Assembly (NCBI RefSeq): GCF_036408855.1
Contig: NZ_JAZGJQ010000001.1
Location: 62,001-126,000 of the forward strand
Origin: Olsenella_K absiana
Lineage (GTDB): Bacteria; Actinomycetota; Coriobacteriia; Coriobacteriales; Atopobiaceae
DNA length: 64,000 bases
Direction: 5' to 3'
Below, in pieces: positions 41,853-52,520 of this stretch (the stretch's first letter is position 1; each line of letters starts with the position of its first letter). Under the pieces are notes generated by a model that was not told the origin of the DNA, made no database searches, and saw nothing but the letters and a program-made list of their open reading frames with translations. A program made the translations under genes and the position numbers.

Positions 41853-42679
41853 CGCTTCACGCTCCATCTCGAGTAGGCGGCGACGGCCACGTTGCCGACA
41901 AGCACGATGGCCATCATCACGAAGGCCGTCCCGTAGGCGAGGTCGAGCGACGTCGCGCCCTGGGCGACCAGCAGGTACAGGTGCAGAGGGAGCGCCATGG
42001 CCGGCTGCATGACGCTCGTGGGGACGCCGGCGTAGGCGACCGCGCCAGTGAAGATGAGCGGCGCCGTGGCACCCATGGCGTAGCACGCGCCGAGAGCCAG
42101 CGCACCCCAGATCGACCCGCGCGCGGCGGGCAGCACGATGTTGCGCACCGTGTAGAGCTTGGAGCAACCGAGCGCGTAGGAGGACTCGACGAGCGAGCGG
42201 GGCACCTCGTGGAGGCCCTTCTCCACCCGGACCTCGACGAAGGGAACGATCATGATCGCGAGCGCCACGCTCGAGGAGAGGATGCAACGTCCCCAGGCGA
42301 GGTCGCGCACGAGCAGGGAGTAGGAGAAGAGCCCGAGCACGATGGAGGGGATCCCCGACATGCACTGCACGACGCCGCGCACCAGCGCGCCCATGCGCGG
42401 GCTGGGGCAGAGGAACTCCACGTAGACGGCAGTGGCGATGGCGGGGACGCCGCCGAGCAGGCACGCGAGCAGCGTGAACCAGAGGCTTCCCGCGATCGCC
42501 GGCATGATTCCGCCCCGCTCGCCCAGGACGGCCCCGGAGGGAGCCTGCGTCAGGAACTCCCAGCTGATGACCCCCGCGCCCTTGAGGAGCACGTAGCCGA
42601 AGAGGAAGAGCGGCGTCGCCACGACGAGGGCGACCGAGACCGTCGCCCACACGGCGAGGGCGCGTCCGCGCCAGCGCAT
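41837..42679 (-). CDS. pstA: Phosphate ABC importer permease
   Basis: 280 residues, about six spans. GVISWEFLTQAP, GGIMPAIAGSLWFTLLACLLGG, VVQCMSGIPSIVLGLFSYSL and LGCSKLYTVRNIVLPAARGSI (EAA loop) are typical of PstA. It is separated by one base from pstC and overlaps pstB. Confidence 0.93.
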   Translation of the reverse strand: MRWRGRALAVWATVSVALVVATPLFLFGYVLLKGAGVISWEFLTQAPSGAVLGERGGIMPAIAGSLWFTLLACLLGGVPAIATAVYVEFLCPSPRMGALVRGVVQCMSGIPSIVLGLFSYSLLVRDLAWGRCILSSSVALAIMIVPFVEVRVEKGLHEVPRSLVESSYALGCSKLYTVRNIVLPAARGSIWGALALGACYAMGATAPLIFTGAVAYAGVPTSVMQPAMALPLHLYLLVAQGATSLDLAYGTAFVMMAIVLVGNVAVAAYSRWSVKRWMRS

Positions 42680-42680
42680 G

Positions 42681-43619
42681 CTACTCGCCCCCCTTGACGA
42701 GGGCGCGCCTGAGCGCCCAGACGGCGAGGTTCACGAGGGCGACAAGGACCACGAGCACCAGGCCGGCCGCGTAGAGGGCGTGGTAGTGGGTGGAGCCCAC
42801 CTCCGCCGTGCCCATCTCGAGCGCTATCAGCGCGGCGATCGACTCGCCCTTGCCGAGCAGGGTGGGGAAGAGGTTTGCGTCACCGATCACCATCATGACT
42901 GCCATGGTCTCGCCCATGGCGCGACCCGCCGCTAGCACGAGCGCCATCAGGATGGAGCGCCAGGACGCCGGGATCCCCACGCAGGCGAGGAAGTGCCAGC
43001 GGGAGACGCCGAGCGCGTCGGAGCTCGTGGCGTAGCGGCGGCTCTGCTCCATGAGCGACTCGGTCACGGAGGACACGAGGAACGGCACGATCATGGCAGC
43101 GAGCACGAGGGCCGCCGCCAGGACGCACGAGCCGGTGGAGACGCCGGCGTGACGGAAGGCGGGGGTCACGACCTCGATGCCTACGAAGCCGAAGACCACG
43201 GAGGGGACTCCGGCGAGAAGGTCGACGAGCGGCAGCAGCGCAGCGCGCACGCGCCCGTCCGCGGCGGCCGCCAGGAAGGAGGCGGCGCCGACGCCCACGG
43301 CGGTGGCGAAGAGCAGGGCGAGAAGGGAGACCGCCAGCGTGCCCGCCACGAAGTTGGCGATGCCGAACGAGGTGGCGCCGACGTAGTCGACGGGCATCCA
43401 TTCGCCGGAGAGGAGGAAGTCGGAGAGGCTCACCTCCTCGAAGGTCGGCAGGGCCTCGATGGCGACGAAGAGGACGACGAAGGCGAGGGCGGCAAGGCAG
43501 AGGGCGGCGAGGAGCCGGACGACCGCCAGGAAGCAGGCGTTTGCCACGCTCCCGCGGGTGAGTCCGACGCCCCGCCGCCCCGTCTCAGCACGCCCCGTCA
43601 GCTGTTGTTGAGGGGACAT
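42681..43619 (-). CDS. pstC: Phosphate ABC importer permease
   Basis: 312 residues, about six spans. Motifs LLSGEWMPVDYVGATSFGIANFVAGTL, LLPLVDLLAGVPSVVFGFVGIEVV, SSDALGVSRWHFLACVGIPASWRSI and RAMGETMAVMMVIGD, all typical of PstC. An N-terminal polar head of about 25 residues precedes the first span. Confidence 0.93.
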   Translation of the reverse strand: MSPQQQLTGRAETGRRGVGLTRGSVANACFLAVVRLLAALCLAALAFVVLFVAIEALPTFEEVSLSDFLLSGEWMPVDYVGATSFGIANFVAGTLAVSLLALLFATAVGVGAASFLAAAADGRVRAALLPLVDLLAGVPSVVFGFVGIEVVTPAFRHAGVSTGSCVLAAALVLAAMIVPFLVSSVTESLMEQSRRYATSSDALGVSRWHFLACVGIPASWRSILMALVLAAGRAMGETMAVMMVIGDANLFPTLLGKGESIAALIALEMGTAEVGSTHYHALYAAGLVLVVLVALVNLAVWALRRALVKGGE

Positions 43620-43631
43620 GCGAGCCTGGCC

Positions 43632-44612
43632 CTACTCCCCAGAGGGGACCTCGCCGGGCTTGAACGCGGGGATGTAGCCGTTGGCGACCACCGTGTCGTA
43701 GCCCGTCTGGGAGAAGATGTAGTCGAGGAACGCCTGCTCGGAGTTCGTGATCTCGGAGCCGGAGACGATCTGGACCGGGCGCTGGACCTTGTAGGCGCCG
43801 GAGAGGATGTTCTCCTCGGTGGCCTCCACGCCGTCGACCTTCATGGCGCTGAGGACCTGGGAGCTGGCGTTAGCCTTGTTGTAGGCGCCGAAGCCCACGT
43901 AGCCGATGCCCCACGGGTCGTTGGCGACGTTGGTGGCGAGCTCGGTCATCGACGAGGACTGGGTCGCGGAGTCCGCGATCTTCTCGTCGCCCATGATGGA
44001 CTTCTGGAAGACCTCGTAGGCGCCGCCCGAGAGGTCTCGGATGTAGACGTTGATCTTCTCGGCGGGAAGCGACGGGTCGACCTGGTTCCAGGTGGTGTAC
44101 TCGCCGGAGAAGACCTTCTTGATCGTGTCGGTGTCGAGGCTGTCGGTCTTGCCGACGAGCGGGTTCTGGGCGTTGACCGAGACGGTCAGCGCGTCGCGGG
44201 CGATGACGTATGCCTTGTAGCCGGAGCCGATCTTCTCCTTCTCGGAGTCCTTGACGTCGCGGGCGACCATGCCGAAGTCGCAGGTCTTGTCGACGACGGC
44301 GCTCACGCCCACGCCGGAGCCGCCGGGCGCCACGTAGATGGAGATGTTGGAGTCGGGGAAGGAGGGGTCGACCTTGTCCCAGGTCACGTACTGGTCGGTG
44401 AAGGAGGACGCGAGGGAGGACATGATCGGGTAGAGCGACGTCGATCCGCAGAACATGATCTGGCTCTTGAAGTCGCCCGAGGAGCCGTCCGACTGCTGCG
44501 CCTGCTGGTCCGTGCCCGCGGACTGCGACGCCGTGTTCCCGCAGGCGGCGAGCGAGCCCGCCACGACGAGCAGCGCCATCGCGCACGCCAGGAACCTCTT
44601 CCAGAACTTCAT
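43632..44612 (-). CDS. pstS: Phosphate-binding lipoprotein
   Basis: 326 residues. Signal peptide MKFWKRFLACAMALLVVAG with lipobox LAAC. Body: IMFCGSTSLYPIMSSLASSF, APGGSGVGVSAVVDKTCDFGMVARDVK and VFSGEYTTWNQVDP, RDLSGGAYEVFQ: the PstS phosphate pocket. ATG 44612 is chosen with GGGGG upstream; the in-frame ATG at 44624 overlaps that site. Heads the minus-strand pst operon. Confidence 0.94.
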   Translation of the reverse strand: MKFWKRFLACAMALLVVAGSLAACGNTASQSAGTDQQAQQSDGSSGDFKSQIMFCGSTSLYPIMSSLASSFTDQYVTWDKVDPSFPDSNISIYVAPGGSGVGVSAVVDKTCDFGMVARDVKDSEKEKIGSGYKAYVIARDALTVSVNAQNPLVGKTDSLDTDTIKKVFSGEYTTWNQVDPSLPAEKINVYIRDLSGGAYEVFQKSIMGDEKIADSATQSSSMTELATNVANDPWGIGYVGFGAYNKANASSQVLSAMKVDGVEATEENILSGAYKVQRPVQIVSGSEITNSEQAFLDYIFSQTGYDTVVANGYIPAFKPGEVPSGE

Positions 44613-45049
44613 GTATACCCCCATAACTCTCGATGAATAAGCCCGGCTACGGAGCCTGCCGCAGCCTCGAACGTGCGATACATAATAGAAACGTAAGCAA
44701 ACTGTCAGCAGCAGTTAAGCGCGAGCGGTCGATTCGGGTTTGCGAGCAAGGTTCGCACGCGAGTAGTTTTTCCGAGAAAAGCTAATCGCCTGCGAGAGAA
44801 TCGCGTCGCGGCGCGCCCGCCCCGCTCGGCGCAGGCCGCGGACCGCCCGCCGCCCGCCGTCAGGCCCCCGCCGCTCGGGCGTGCGCCCCACCCGCTCCCC
44901 TAGGGGTACCTCGCTATTTGACAATCACCAAGGATTTAATTTGTGTCGAGCCAACTTTCCCGTGGGGTCATGTAGGGGTCGTAGGGCCGGCCTACGAGGC
45001 TCGGGTGCGCAGGGTCGGCGCAGGGCACAGCTTCGAGCGAAGGGGACAC
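44613..45049. other. Divergent control region of pstS and gapA
   Basis: No gene is seen. On the minus strand TATTAT (44682-44687) and CTGACA (44703-44708) are promoter-like but only 15 bases apart. The CTGTCAGCAGCAGTTAAG stretch near 44702-44719 loosely resembles a Pho box, which would fit phosphate control. On the plus strand a perfect TTGACA lies at 44918-44923 and a dyad TCGTAGG (44979-44985) / CCTACGA (44991-44997) may be an operator for gapA. Confidence 0.45.
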
Positions 45050-46081
<1,032 letters not shown>

Positions 46082-46415
46082 GGCGGGGCCAGGGCCGTGC
46101 CCGGGGCCGCCCCGGGTCCGCGCCGTGCGCGCCGGGTGGTCTGGGTCCTGCCGGCGGGGGCCGCGCATATATTATAACAATGGGGTGCGGCAGGCTCTTC
46201 TCGCCTGCCGCACCCTTGCGTCACAGAAAACGCCCATGTGCGCGACCCATCGCATGGCGGCTCTCTGAGCTGCGGTGATGCCGAGTCTCCGAGTGGGGTG
46301 GACGTCCTTTGCGACCGCGTGCCACCGTGCTTCGAAAGACTGAACATAGCCTGAAAAGAATTGTGTCATAGAATAGCGTCCGTCATTCCAGCGAACGAGC
46401 AAGGGGGCTCATCCC
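46082..46415 (+). other. Intergenic region before glmS
   Basis: About 330 bases. Includes an AT-rich patch ATATATTATAACAA (about 46167-46180), the hairpin at 46183-46215, and a -10-like TAGAAT at 46369-46374 close to glmS. Small open frames on the minus strand here have no ribosome site. No glmS ribozyme core is recognisable. Confidence 0.5.
46183..46215 (+). terminator. Terminator hairpin after gapA
   Basis: GGGTGCGGCAGGC (46183-46195) pairs perfectly over 13 bp with GCCTGCCGCACCC (46203-46215), 7-base loop. An AT-rich stretch lies on its left side, so on the minus strand it also looks like a terminator; it may be bidirectional. Confidence 0.7.
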
Positions 46416-48260
46416 ATGTGCGGAATCATCGCCTACACCGGCGCCAACCAGGCCGTCGCCCACCTCCTGGACGGGCTCCAGGCGCTGGAGTACCGCGGGT
46501 ACGACTCGGCCGGCGTCGCCGTGCTCTCGGACTCCGGCAACATCCACGTGGTCAAGTGCAAGGGGCGCGTCGCCACGCTGCGCGAGCGCTGCCAGGCCGC
46601 GAACCTCGTGGGGACCTGCGGAATCGGCCACACGCGCTGGGCGACGCACGGCGCCCCCTCCGACCGCAACTCCCACCCCCACACGGACTGCTCGGGCAGG
46701 ATAGCTATCGTCCACAACGGCATCATCGAGAACTTCGAGGAGCTTCGCCAGACGCTTCGCCTCTCGGGCCACGAGTTCAGGAGCGACACGGACTCCGAGG
46801 TCATCGCCCACCTCTTCGAGGAGGCCTGGCGCGGCCCCGCGCACGGCAGCCTCGTGGACGCGCTGCGCAACACCGCCGCCCGCCTCGAGGGCTCCTGGTC
46901 GATCGCCGTCGAGTGCGCCGACGCCCCCGGCCAGGTCGTGGTGACCCGCCACGGCAGCCCGCTCGTGGTCGCCTCGACCGCGGAGGGCGCCTTCGCCGCC
47001 TCCGACGTCATGCCGCTCGCGGCGGTGACGAGCCACGTCACGCAGCTCGACGACGGCGACGTCGCCCTGCTCTCGCGCGACGGCTCGGTCGAGGTCTTCG
47101 ACGCCGCCGGTGAGCCGGTGCGTCAGCCGAAGACCCTCGACGTCGACTGGGACGCCTCGGCGGCGACCCTCGGCGGCTACTCGGACTTCATGAGCAAGGA
47201 GATCGCCGAGCAGCCCGAGGCGATCGAGCGCCTCCTCAAGGGCAGGCTGGGCGAGCACGGGATCGAGATGGACGAGCTCGACATGACCGACGAGGACCTC
47301 GCCCGCATCGACCGCATCTACATCGTGGCCTGCGGCACCTCCTACCACGTGGGGCTCATCGCCAAGACCATGATCGAGCACTGGGCGAAGGTCTTCGTCT
47401 CCGTGGAGTACGCCTCCGAGTTCAACTACTCCGACGTGCTGGTCACCGACCACACGCTCTGCGTCATCGTCACCCAGTCGGGCGAGACGGCGGACACCCT
47501 CTCCGCGGCGCGCAGGCTCAAGGGGATGGGCTGCAAGGTCTTCGCGATCACCAACGTCCTCGGCAGCTCGGCGGCCCGCGAGTCCGATGGCACGCTCTAC
47601 ATCCAGGCGGGACCGGAGGTGGCCGTCGCCTCCACCAAGGCCTACACGGCCCAGATGGTCGCCGGCGCTCTGCTCGCGCTCAGGCTCGCGCTCGCCTGCG
47701 GCCAGATGACGCGCGCGGAGGTGGAGAAGGTCTTCCGCGAGCTCGAGAAGGTCCCCGACGCCATCCGCGAGGTCTTCAGGCGCAGCTGGCAGGACAAGCA
47801 GGCCGTTCCCCTCTTCCGCGACGCCCAGAGCGCGCTCTACCTGGGGCGCGGCACCAGCTCCACGACCGCCTACGAGGGCGCGCTCAAGATGAAGGAGATC
47901 GCCTACGTCCACGCCGAGGCCTACCCGGCCGGCGAGATGAAGCACGGCCCCATCGCCCTCATCCAGCCGGGCTTCCCGGTGCTCGCGGTCGTCCCGGCCG
48001 ACCACGTGCACGACAAGACCGTCTCCAACATCATGGAGTCCAAGGCCAGGGGCGCGAGGATCGTGGCCGTGGCGACCGACGGCGACGAGCAGGTCGCCAA
48101 CCTCGCCGACCACGTCCTGTGGGTCCCGCAGATGGACGAGTACGTGGTGCCGATCGTGGCGGTGGTGCACCTGCAGATGCTGGCGCGCTACGTCGCGCTC
48201 GCCAAGGGCCTCGACGTCGACAAGCCCAGGAACCTCGCCAAGTCCGTGACGGTCGAGTAG
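46416..48260 (+). CDS. glmS: Glutamine-fructose-6-phosphate aminotransferase
   Basis: 614 residues. Makes glucosamine-6-phosphate for peptidoglycan. Starts MCGIIAYTGA (Cys2 nucleophile after Met removal), LEYRGYDSAG, GIGHTRWATHGAP, then two SIS domains with CGTSYHVG, VTQSGETADTL, GRGTSSTTAYEGALKMKEI and HAEAYPAGEMKHGPIALI, ending AKSVTVE. Full length and typical. AAGGGGG site at 46401-46407. Confidence 0.96.
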   Translation: MCGIIAYTGANQAVAHLLDGLQALEYRGYDSAGVAVLSDSGNIHVVKCKGRVATLRERCQAANLVGTCGIGHTRWATHGAPSDRNSHPHTDCSGRIAIVHNGIIENFEELRQTLRLSGHEFRSDTDSEVIAHLFEEAWRGPAHGSLVDALRNTAARLEGSWSIAVECADAPGQVVVTRHGSPLVVASTAEGAFAASDVMPLAAVTSHVTQLDDGDVALLSRDGSVEVFDAAGEPVRQPKTLDVDWDASAATLGGYSDFMSKEIAEQPEAIERLLKGRLGEHGIEMDELDMTDEDLARIDRIYIVACGTSYHVGLIAKTMIEHWAKVFVSVEYASEFNYSDVLVTDHTLCVIVTQSGETADTLSAARRLKGMGCKVFAITNVLGSSAARESDGTLYIQAGPEVAVASTKAYTAQMVAGALLALRLALACGQMTRAEVEKVFRELEKVPDAIREVFRRSWQDKQAVPLFRDAQSALYLGRGTSSTTAYEGALKMKEIAYVHAEAYPAGEMKHGPIALIQPGFPVLAVVPADHVHDKTVSNIMESKARGARIVAVATDGDEQVANLADHVLWVPQMDEYVVPIVAVVHLQMLARYVALAKGLDVDKPRNLAKSVTVE

Positions 48261-48267
48261 GCCGCGC

Positions 48268-49413
48268 ATGGCCGGGCCGCATCCGGACGGGGGAGGGGGG
48301 CGCCGGCGCGCCGCCTCGCGCGGGACGCGCGCGAGGCTCGCGCTCTCGGGCGCCCTCGTCGCCTGGAGCCTGCTCCTGTGGGCCGCCGTCTCGCACGCGC
48401 CCGCGCTCTTCTTCCCCGGCTACCGCGCCGCCACCAAGGCCGTGGAGTCCGCGCTCGCGGCAGCGACCGGACTTGTGCCCTTCGCCGTGTGGGACCTCGC
48501 CCTGGCCGCCCTTCTGGCCTGGGCGCTGGTCGCGCTCGTCCGCGCCCTCGTGCGGAGGAGGTCGCTCCTGCCGTGGCTCTCGTGGGTCCTGCTCGCCTGC
48601 GCGACGACGGCGGCGCTGCTGTGCGGCTGGGCGCTCGACCACTACGCACCCTCCCTCGCGAGCGAGGTGGGCCTCGATGTCGGCGAGTACTCCACGGACG
48701 AGCTCGCCTCGGCGACCGAGGGCTACCTCGCCGACGCGGCCGGCCTCGCGGGTGAGGTGGCGCGCGACGGCGACGGCAGGCTCGCCACGCCCGACTTCCT
48801 GGGGCTGGCGCGCGTCGCCGGCGCGGCCTTCGAGCCCCTCGCGCCGAGTTACCCCGTCTTCCGGGGCGGCTCGACCGCCCCGGTGAAGGCCCTCCTCCTC
48901 TGGGGGAGGCCTCTGCTCATGAGCGGCTACGTGGGCCTGTTCTGGGCGCCGACCGGCGAGGCGGGCGTGCCCGTGGACTGCGCCGCGGCCGACCTGCCCT
49001 TCGTCATGTGCCACGAGGCGGCGCACCGCCTGGGGATCGCGGGCGAGGGGGAGGCCAACTTCGCGGCCTACCTGGCCTGCGAGGCGAGCGACGACGCGAG
49101 GCTTGGCTACGCGGGCTCCTACAGCGCCTTCTGCTACTGCCTGAACGCCCTCGCCGCCCAGGACCCGGAGCGAGCGCGCCAGGTCGTGGCGGACGCCGCC
49201 GCCGGTCCCGAGGCCGAGGGGGTCCTCCTCGTGCTCCAGGACCGCGCCGATGCTGCCGAGCACTACGAGGCCTACCGGAGCGGCTTCGAGCGGGTGGGCG
49301 ACGCGGTCAACGAGACCTACCTCACGAGCTTCGGCGAGGAGGAGGGCGTGCGCTCCTACGGCCTGGTCGTCGACTACCTGATCGCCTGGCGCAAGGCCCG
49401 CCCCGGCTCGTAG
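48268..49413 (+). CDS. DUF3810-like membrane protein with HExxH motif
   Basis: 381 residues. Three N-terminal spans (about 24-45, 65-90 and 95-116), then an outside domain with CHEAAHRLGIAGEGEANFAAYLAC (HExxH near residue 249 plus a downstream Glu), as in zinc metallopeptidases of the DUF3810 group. Eight bases after glmS, so probably co-transcribed and possibly linked to envelope upkeep. Substrate unknown. Confidence 0.8.
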   Translation: MAGPHPDGGGGRRRAASRGTRARLALSGALVAWSLLLWAAVSHAPALFFPGYRAATKAVESALAAATGLVPFAVWDLALAALLAWALVALVRALVRRRSLLPWLSWVLLACATTAALLCGWALDHYAPSLASEVGLDVGEYSTDELASATEGYLADAAGLAGEVARDGDGRLATPDFLGLARVAGAAFEPLAPSYPVFRGGSTAPVKALLLWGRPLLMSGYVGLFWAPTGEAGVPVDCAAADLPFVMCHEAAHRLGIAGEGEANFAAYLACEASDDARLGYAGSYSAFCYCLNALAAQDPERARQVVADAAAGPEAEGVLLVLQDRADAAEHYEAYRSGFERVGDAVNETYLTSFGEEEGVRSYGLVVDYLIAWRKARPGS

Positions 49414-49576
49414 GCCCGCCCGGCGCGCCCCGCCCCGGCGCGCGGCGCTCCTGCCTGCTGGGGTTCGCGTGTAGATGGCGCCCGCGTCCCCGCCGGCGAG
49501 CCCCCGGCCCTACAATTGACCCTCGGATGGTTGGGTGCGAGAGGGCACGCGGACGACGTCCGTCCGGGGAGGTTCC

Positions 49577-50698
49577 GTGAGGTTTCAGGAGATGACCAAG
49601 GAGGGCGCCGAGAGGATCCTCGGCGTCCCGAGCCAGTACACCAAGGGCGACCTGAGGCAGTGCTACACGGCGAAGGCCCGTGAGTACCACCCCGACACCG
49701 CGGCTCAAAACGGCCTCACCCCCGAGCAGGCCCAGTCCCGGATGACGGACGTGAACAAGGCCTACGACTTCCTCAAGGGGCAGTTCGAGGGGGCGAACGA
49801 GGACCGCGTGGTCGTGCGCGGCACCTGGGAGACCGCGGCGGCCGCGAGCGGGATCGAGAGCGGCTTCGCCGGGGTCGACTGGCGCTACGGCACGGGTCCC
49901 GACCCCACGCCCTCCTCCGGCGCCCACTTCCGCAAGGGGGCCGGCTCCGGCTTCGGCGCCTACGGGACCAACAACTACGGGACCTACGAGGGGTCGGAGT
50001 CGTGGAACGCGGACGTCTCCGGCGCGGCCGACGACGACTTCTGGAGCTTCGCCGACGAGGGCGCCTCCGCCGCCGACGCCAAGGTCCCCGTGACGCCGCG
50101 CACCGTCCTTCTCGGCCCCGTCGTGCTGCGCGTGGCCTTCTCGGCACTCTTCGTCTGGCTGTGGTGGCGCACCTTCCCGCTCGTGGGCGACAACCTGTCG
50201 CGCTACCCCGTCGCCGCGGGCTCCGGCACCCCCGACCTGCTCGGCGTGGCGCGCCTCGTGGCGGGGCTCGTGTACCCCACCTACCTCCTCGCCGTCGAGG
50301 TCGTGGCGGGCCAGGTCTCGGGGCTCGTCCGCGAGGTCCTGAACGGGCTCCTCTCCTGGGCGAGCGGCACCTACTACGACCTCAGGCCCAAGAGCGCGAG
50401 CTACGGCTGCGCCCTCTCACGCATGATCAGGAACCAGCTCTGGAGCGTCCTGATGGCGCCCCTCGTGGTCTGGCTCGCGGGCCGCTGCGTGGCCGCGCCC
50501 GCGTCCGACCTCGCCCAGAGGGTCTGCTGGGGCGCGCTCGCTCTGGCGCTCGGCGTGGACATGCTGGCGGCGGTCGTGCGCGGCGGGTTTGTGAACATCT
50601 GGACCACGGCGCTCTCGGAGCGCGTGGAGGCGAGCTACCTCATGGTCCGCAAGCGCATCCTCGAGCGCTGCGGCAAGTGGAACGAGCGCGGCCGCTAG
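49577..50698 (+). CDS. J-domain membrane protein
   Basis: 373 residues. N-terminal J-domain (about 5-70) with the HPD motif in YTAKAREYHPDTA, so it could stimulate an Hsp70 partner at the membrane. A G/S/Y-rich linker follows, then about four hydrophobic spans from residue 177 on (VLLGPVVLRVAFSALFVWLWW and later). GTG 49577 follows GGGGAGG; ATG 49592 is an alternative. The reverse GAGAAGGACG word in TVLLG (50104-50113) uses a rare CTT leucine codon. A TACAAT -10-like word lies at 49511-49516. Confidence 0.82.
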   Translation: MRFQEMTKEGAERILGVPSQYTKGDLRQCYTAKAREYHPDTAAQNGLTPEQAQSRMTDVNKAYDFLKGQFEGANEDRVVVRGTWETAAAASGIESGFAGVDWRYGTGPDPTPSSGAHFRKGAGSGFGAYGTNNYGTYEGSESWNADVSGAADDDFWSFADEGASAADAKVPVTPRTVLLGPVVLRVAFSALFVWLWWRTFPLVGDNLSRYPVAAGSGTPDLLGVARLVAGLVYPTYLLAVEVVAGQVSGLVREVLNGLLSWASGTYYDLRPKSASYGCALSRMIRNQLWSVLMAPLVVWLAGRCVAAPASDLAQRVCWGALALALGVDMLAAVVRGGFVNIWTTALSERVEASYLMVRKRILERCGKWNERGR

Positions 50699-50717
50699 GC
50701 TCGCGCGGGCGGCGTCA

Positions 50718-50726
50718 TGCTATCGT
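50718..50726 (+). promoter_or_regulatory. Extended -10 promoter of the LCP gene
   Basis: TGCTATCGT fits TGnTAnnnT, 84 bases before ATG 50810. No -35. Same type as the cobalamin-leader promoter. Confidence 0.4.
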
Positions 50727-50809
50727 TCGTGTGGACTGACTAGACGCTCGCCGCCCCAGGCGAGGCGGGCCCCGACGGGCCCCGGGGCGGCCACGAGGTT
50801 TGGACCCCT

Positions 50810-52345
50810 ATGTCTGACAAGCAGAGCCGCGCCGGCGGGAGGCCCCCGCGCTACGTCGGCGCCAGCGACAACCCCTACGACGCCGGGGACGCCCTCGACG
50901 CGTACGCCCCGGACGAGGCGGACGTGGTCGACTTCAGGAGCGGGCGCACCGTCCGGGTGCCGTCCGGGCGGGAGGGGGTCGCCCCCGGACGCCGCCCCGC
51001 CGCGCGCGGGACGGCGGATCCCTACGCCGCAGGCCCCGTCTACCCCGACAGGTACCAGGTGCCCTCCCCGGAGGGCGCCCCCGACCCTCTCGACGTCCCG
51101 GTCCCGAGCAGGGAGAGCTATCGGGAGGCGGACGCCTACGAGCGCGAGTTCGAGAGCGACTACGCGCGCGACTTCCCCGAGGACGCCGGGCGGGCGGATG
51201 CCGCCGCGCCCGCGGGCGGGGGTGCGGGACCTGCGGGCGCGGCCGGGCGCGGCCAGGCTGCGCCCGCGGCCAACCTAGGCGGAGGCGCCAGGATCTCGCG
51301 CCGCGGGGCGCTCGAGCGCGCCGCCGACCGCGTCGCCCACGGCGCCCCCCGCCAGTACCGACCCGTCTCGTCCTACGACGAGGTGGGCGCCCGGGAGCGC
51401 GGCCGGCGCGGCCGGCGCGCGGGCGGGGCGGCCCCGCGCCACCGCGGCCTCGTGGCCCTCGTCTGCGTCGTCGCGGCGGTGGTCGCCCTCTACGTCGCCG
51501 TCTTCGGCCCGATCGACCGCGAGCTCGCCTTCGGCGACGCCGAGCAGCAGGCCCTCTCGCGGGAGACGGGCTGGCACGTGCCCGGCGCGCCCTACTACGT
51601 GCTCGCGCTCGGCTCCGACGCGCGCGAGGGGGACACCTATTCGCGCTCCGACACGATGATCCTCATCCGGATCGACCCCATCTCGAGCAAGCTGACGCTC
51701 GTGTCGATCCCGCGCGACACCAAGGTGGAGATCGAGGGGCACGGCACGCAGAAGATAAACGCCGCCTACGCCTTCGACGGCCCGGCCGGCGCGGTGCGCG
51801 CCGTGAGCAAGCTCACCGGCGTGTCCGTCTCGCATGTGGGCGTCGTCTACTTCGACGGCATCTCGGGGCTGGTGGACGCCCTGGGCGGCGTCACGGTCGA
51901 CGTGCCGGTCGACGTGAACGACCCCGACTACACGGGCCTCGTCATGCCCGCGGGCACCTACGAGATGGACGGCGAGACCGCCCTGCTCTTCTCGCGCGTG
52001 CGCCACGGCTTCGCCGACGGCGACTTCCAGCGCCAGGCCGACCAGCGCATCCTGATCCAGGCGATCTTGGACAAGGTCCTCTCGTCGGGCCCCGCCGGGG
52101 TCATGGCGCTCTCGCGGCAGGTCGGCAGCCTCGCGAGCACCGACATGAGGTGCTACGGCCTGATCCCGCTCATGCTGCGCTTCACCCTCACCAAGCCCAC
52201 GGTCTACTCCTGCTCGATTCCGTCCACGACCGCCACGATCGGCGGCGTCTCCTACGTCATAGCCGACGAGGAGGGCTTGCGCGCGACGATGGCCAAGGTG
52301 GACGCGGGGGCGGACCCCAACGCGGCCGCCCCGGGCGTGGGGTAG
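50810..52345 (+). CDS. LytR-CpsA-Psr family glycopolymer ligase
   Basis: 511 residues. A long charged cytoplasmic head (about 1-210), one span near 212-234 (LVALVCVVAAVVALYVAVFG) and an outside LCP domain: ALGSDAREG, RSDTMILIRIDP, SIPRDTKVEIEG, INAAYAFDGPAGAV, GVVYFDGISGLVDALGGVTVDV and RVRHGFADGDFQRQADQRILI. LCP proteins attach wall polymers to peptidoglycan; a rhamnose-containing polymer made by the nearby rml genes could be a substrate (inference). Confidence 0.92.
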   Translation: MSDKQSRAGGRPPRYVGASDNPYDAGDALDAYAPDEADVVDFRSGRTVRVPSGREGVAPGRRPAARGTADPYAAGPVYPDRYQVPSPEGAPDPLDVPVPSRESYREADAYEREFESDYARDFPEDAGRADAAAPAGGGAGPAGAAGRGQAAPAANLGGGARISRRGALERAADRVAHGAPRQYRPVSSYDEVGARERGRRGRRAGGAAPRHRGLVALVCVVAAVVALYVAVFGPIDRELAFGDAEQQALSRETGWHVPGAPYYVLALGSDAREGDTYSRSDTMILIRIDPISSKLTLVSIPRDTKVEIEGHGTQKINAAYAFDGPAGAVRAVSKLTGVSVSHVGVVYFDGISGLVDALGGVTVDVPVDVNDPDYTGLVMPAGTYEMDGETALLFSRVRHGFADGDFQRQADQRILIQAILDKVLSSGPAGVMALSRQVGSLASTDMRCYGLIPLMLRFTLTKPTVYSCSIPSTTATIGGVSYVIADEEGLRATMAKVDAGADPNAAAPGVG

Positions 52346-52520
52346 CCCTGCCCCTCCACGCCCGGCGTCCGGCGCGGCGGCGTCTGGCCCGGCGCCGCCC
52401 CGGCGCAGCGGCGGGCGGATACGCTTCCCCTCGCTGGGGTATCCTCTCTCCTATAGGGTCTCGCGCCCGGACGTCCTTCGCCTGGGGCGGGGGCCGCTCG
52501 CGATCTCGAGGAGAGTCTCC

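Noticed and set aside
44715..44924. Small minus-strand open frame upstream of pstS
   Set aside because: Arg-rich translation, no ribosome site, and it covers the probable control region.
46172..46402. Small minus-strand open frame before glmS
   Set aside because: It runs through the terminator hairpin, has no ribosome site, and its codon use is unlike neighbours.
46082..46415. glmS ribozyme
   Set aside because: No recognisable ribozyme core; the region only has a terminator-like hairpin and a promoter-like hexamer.
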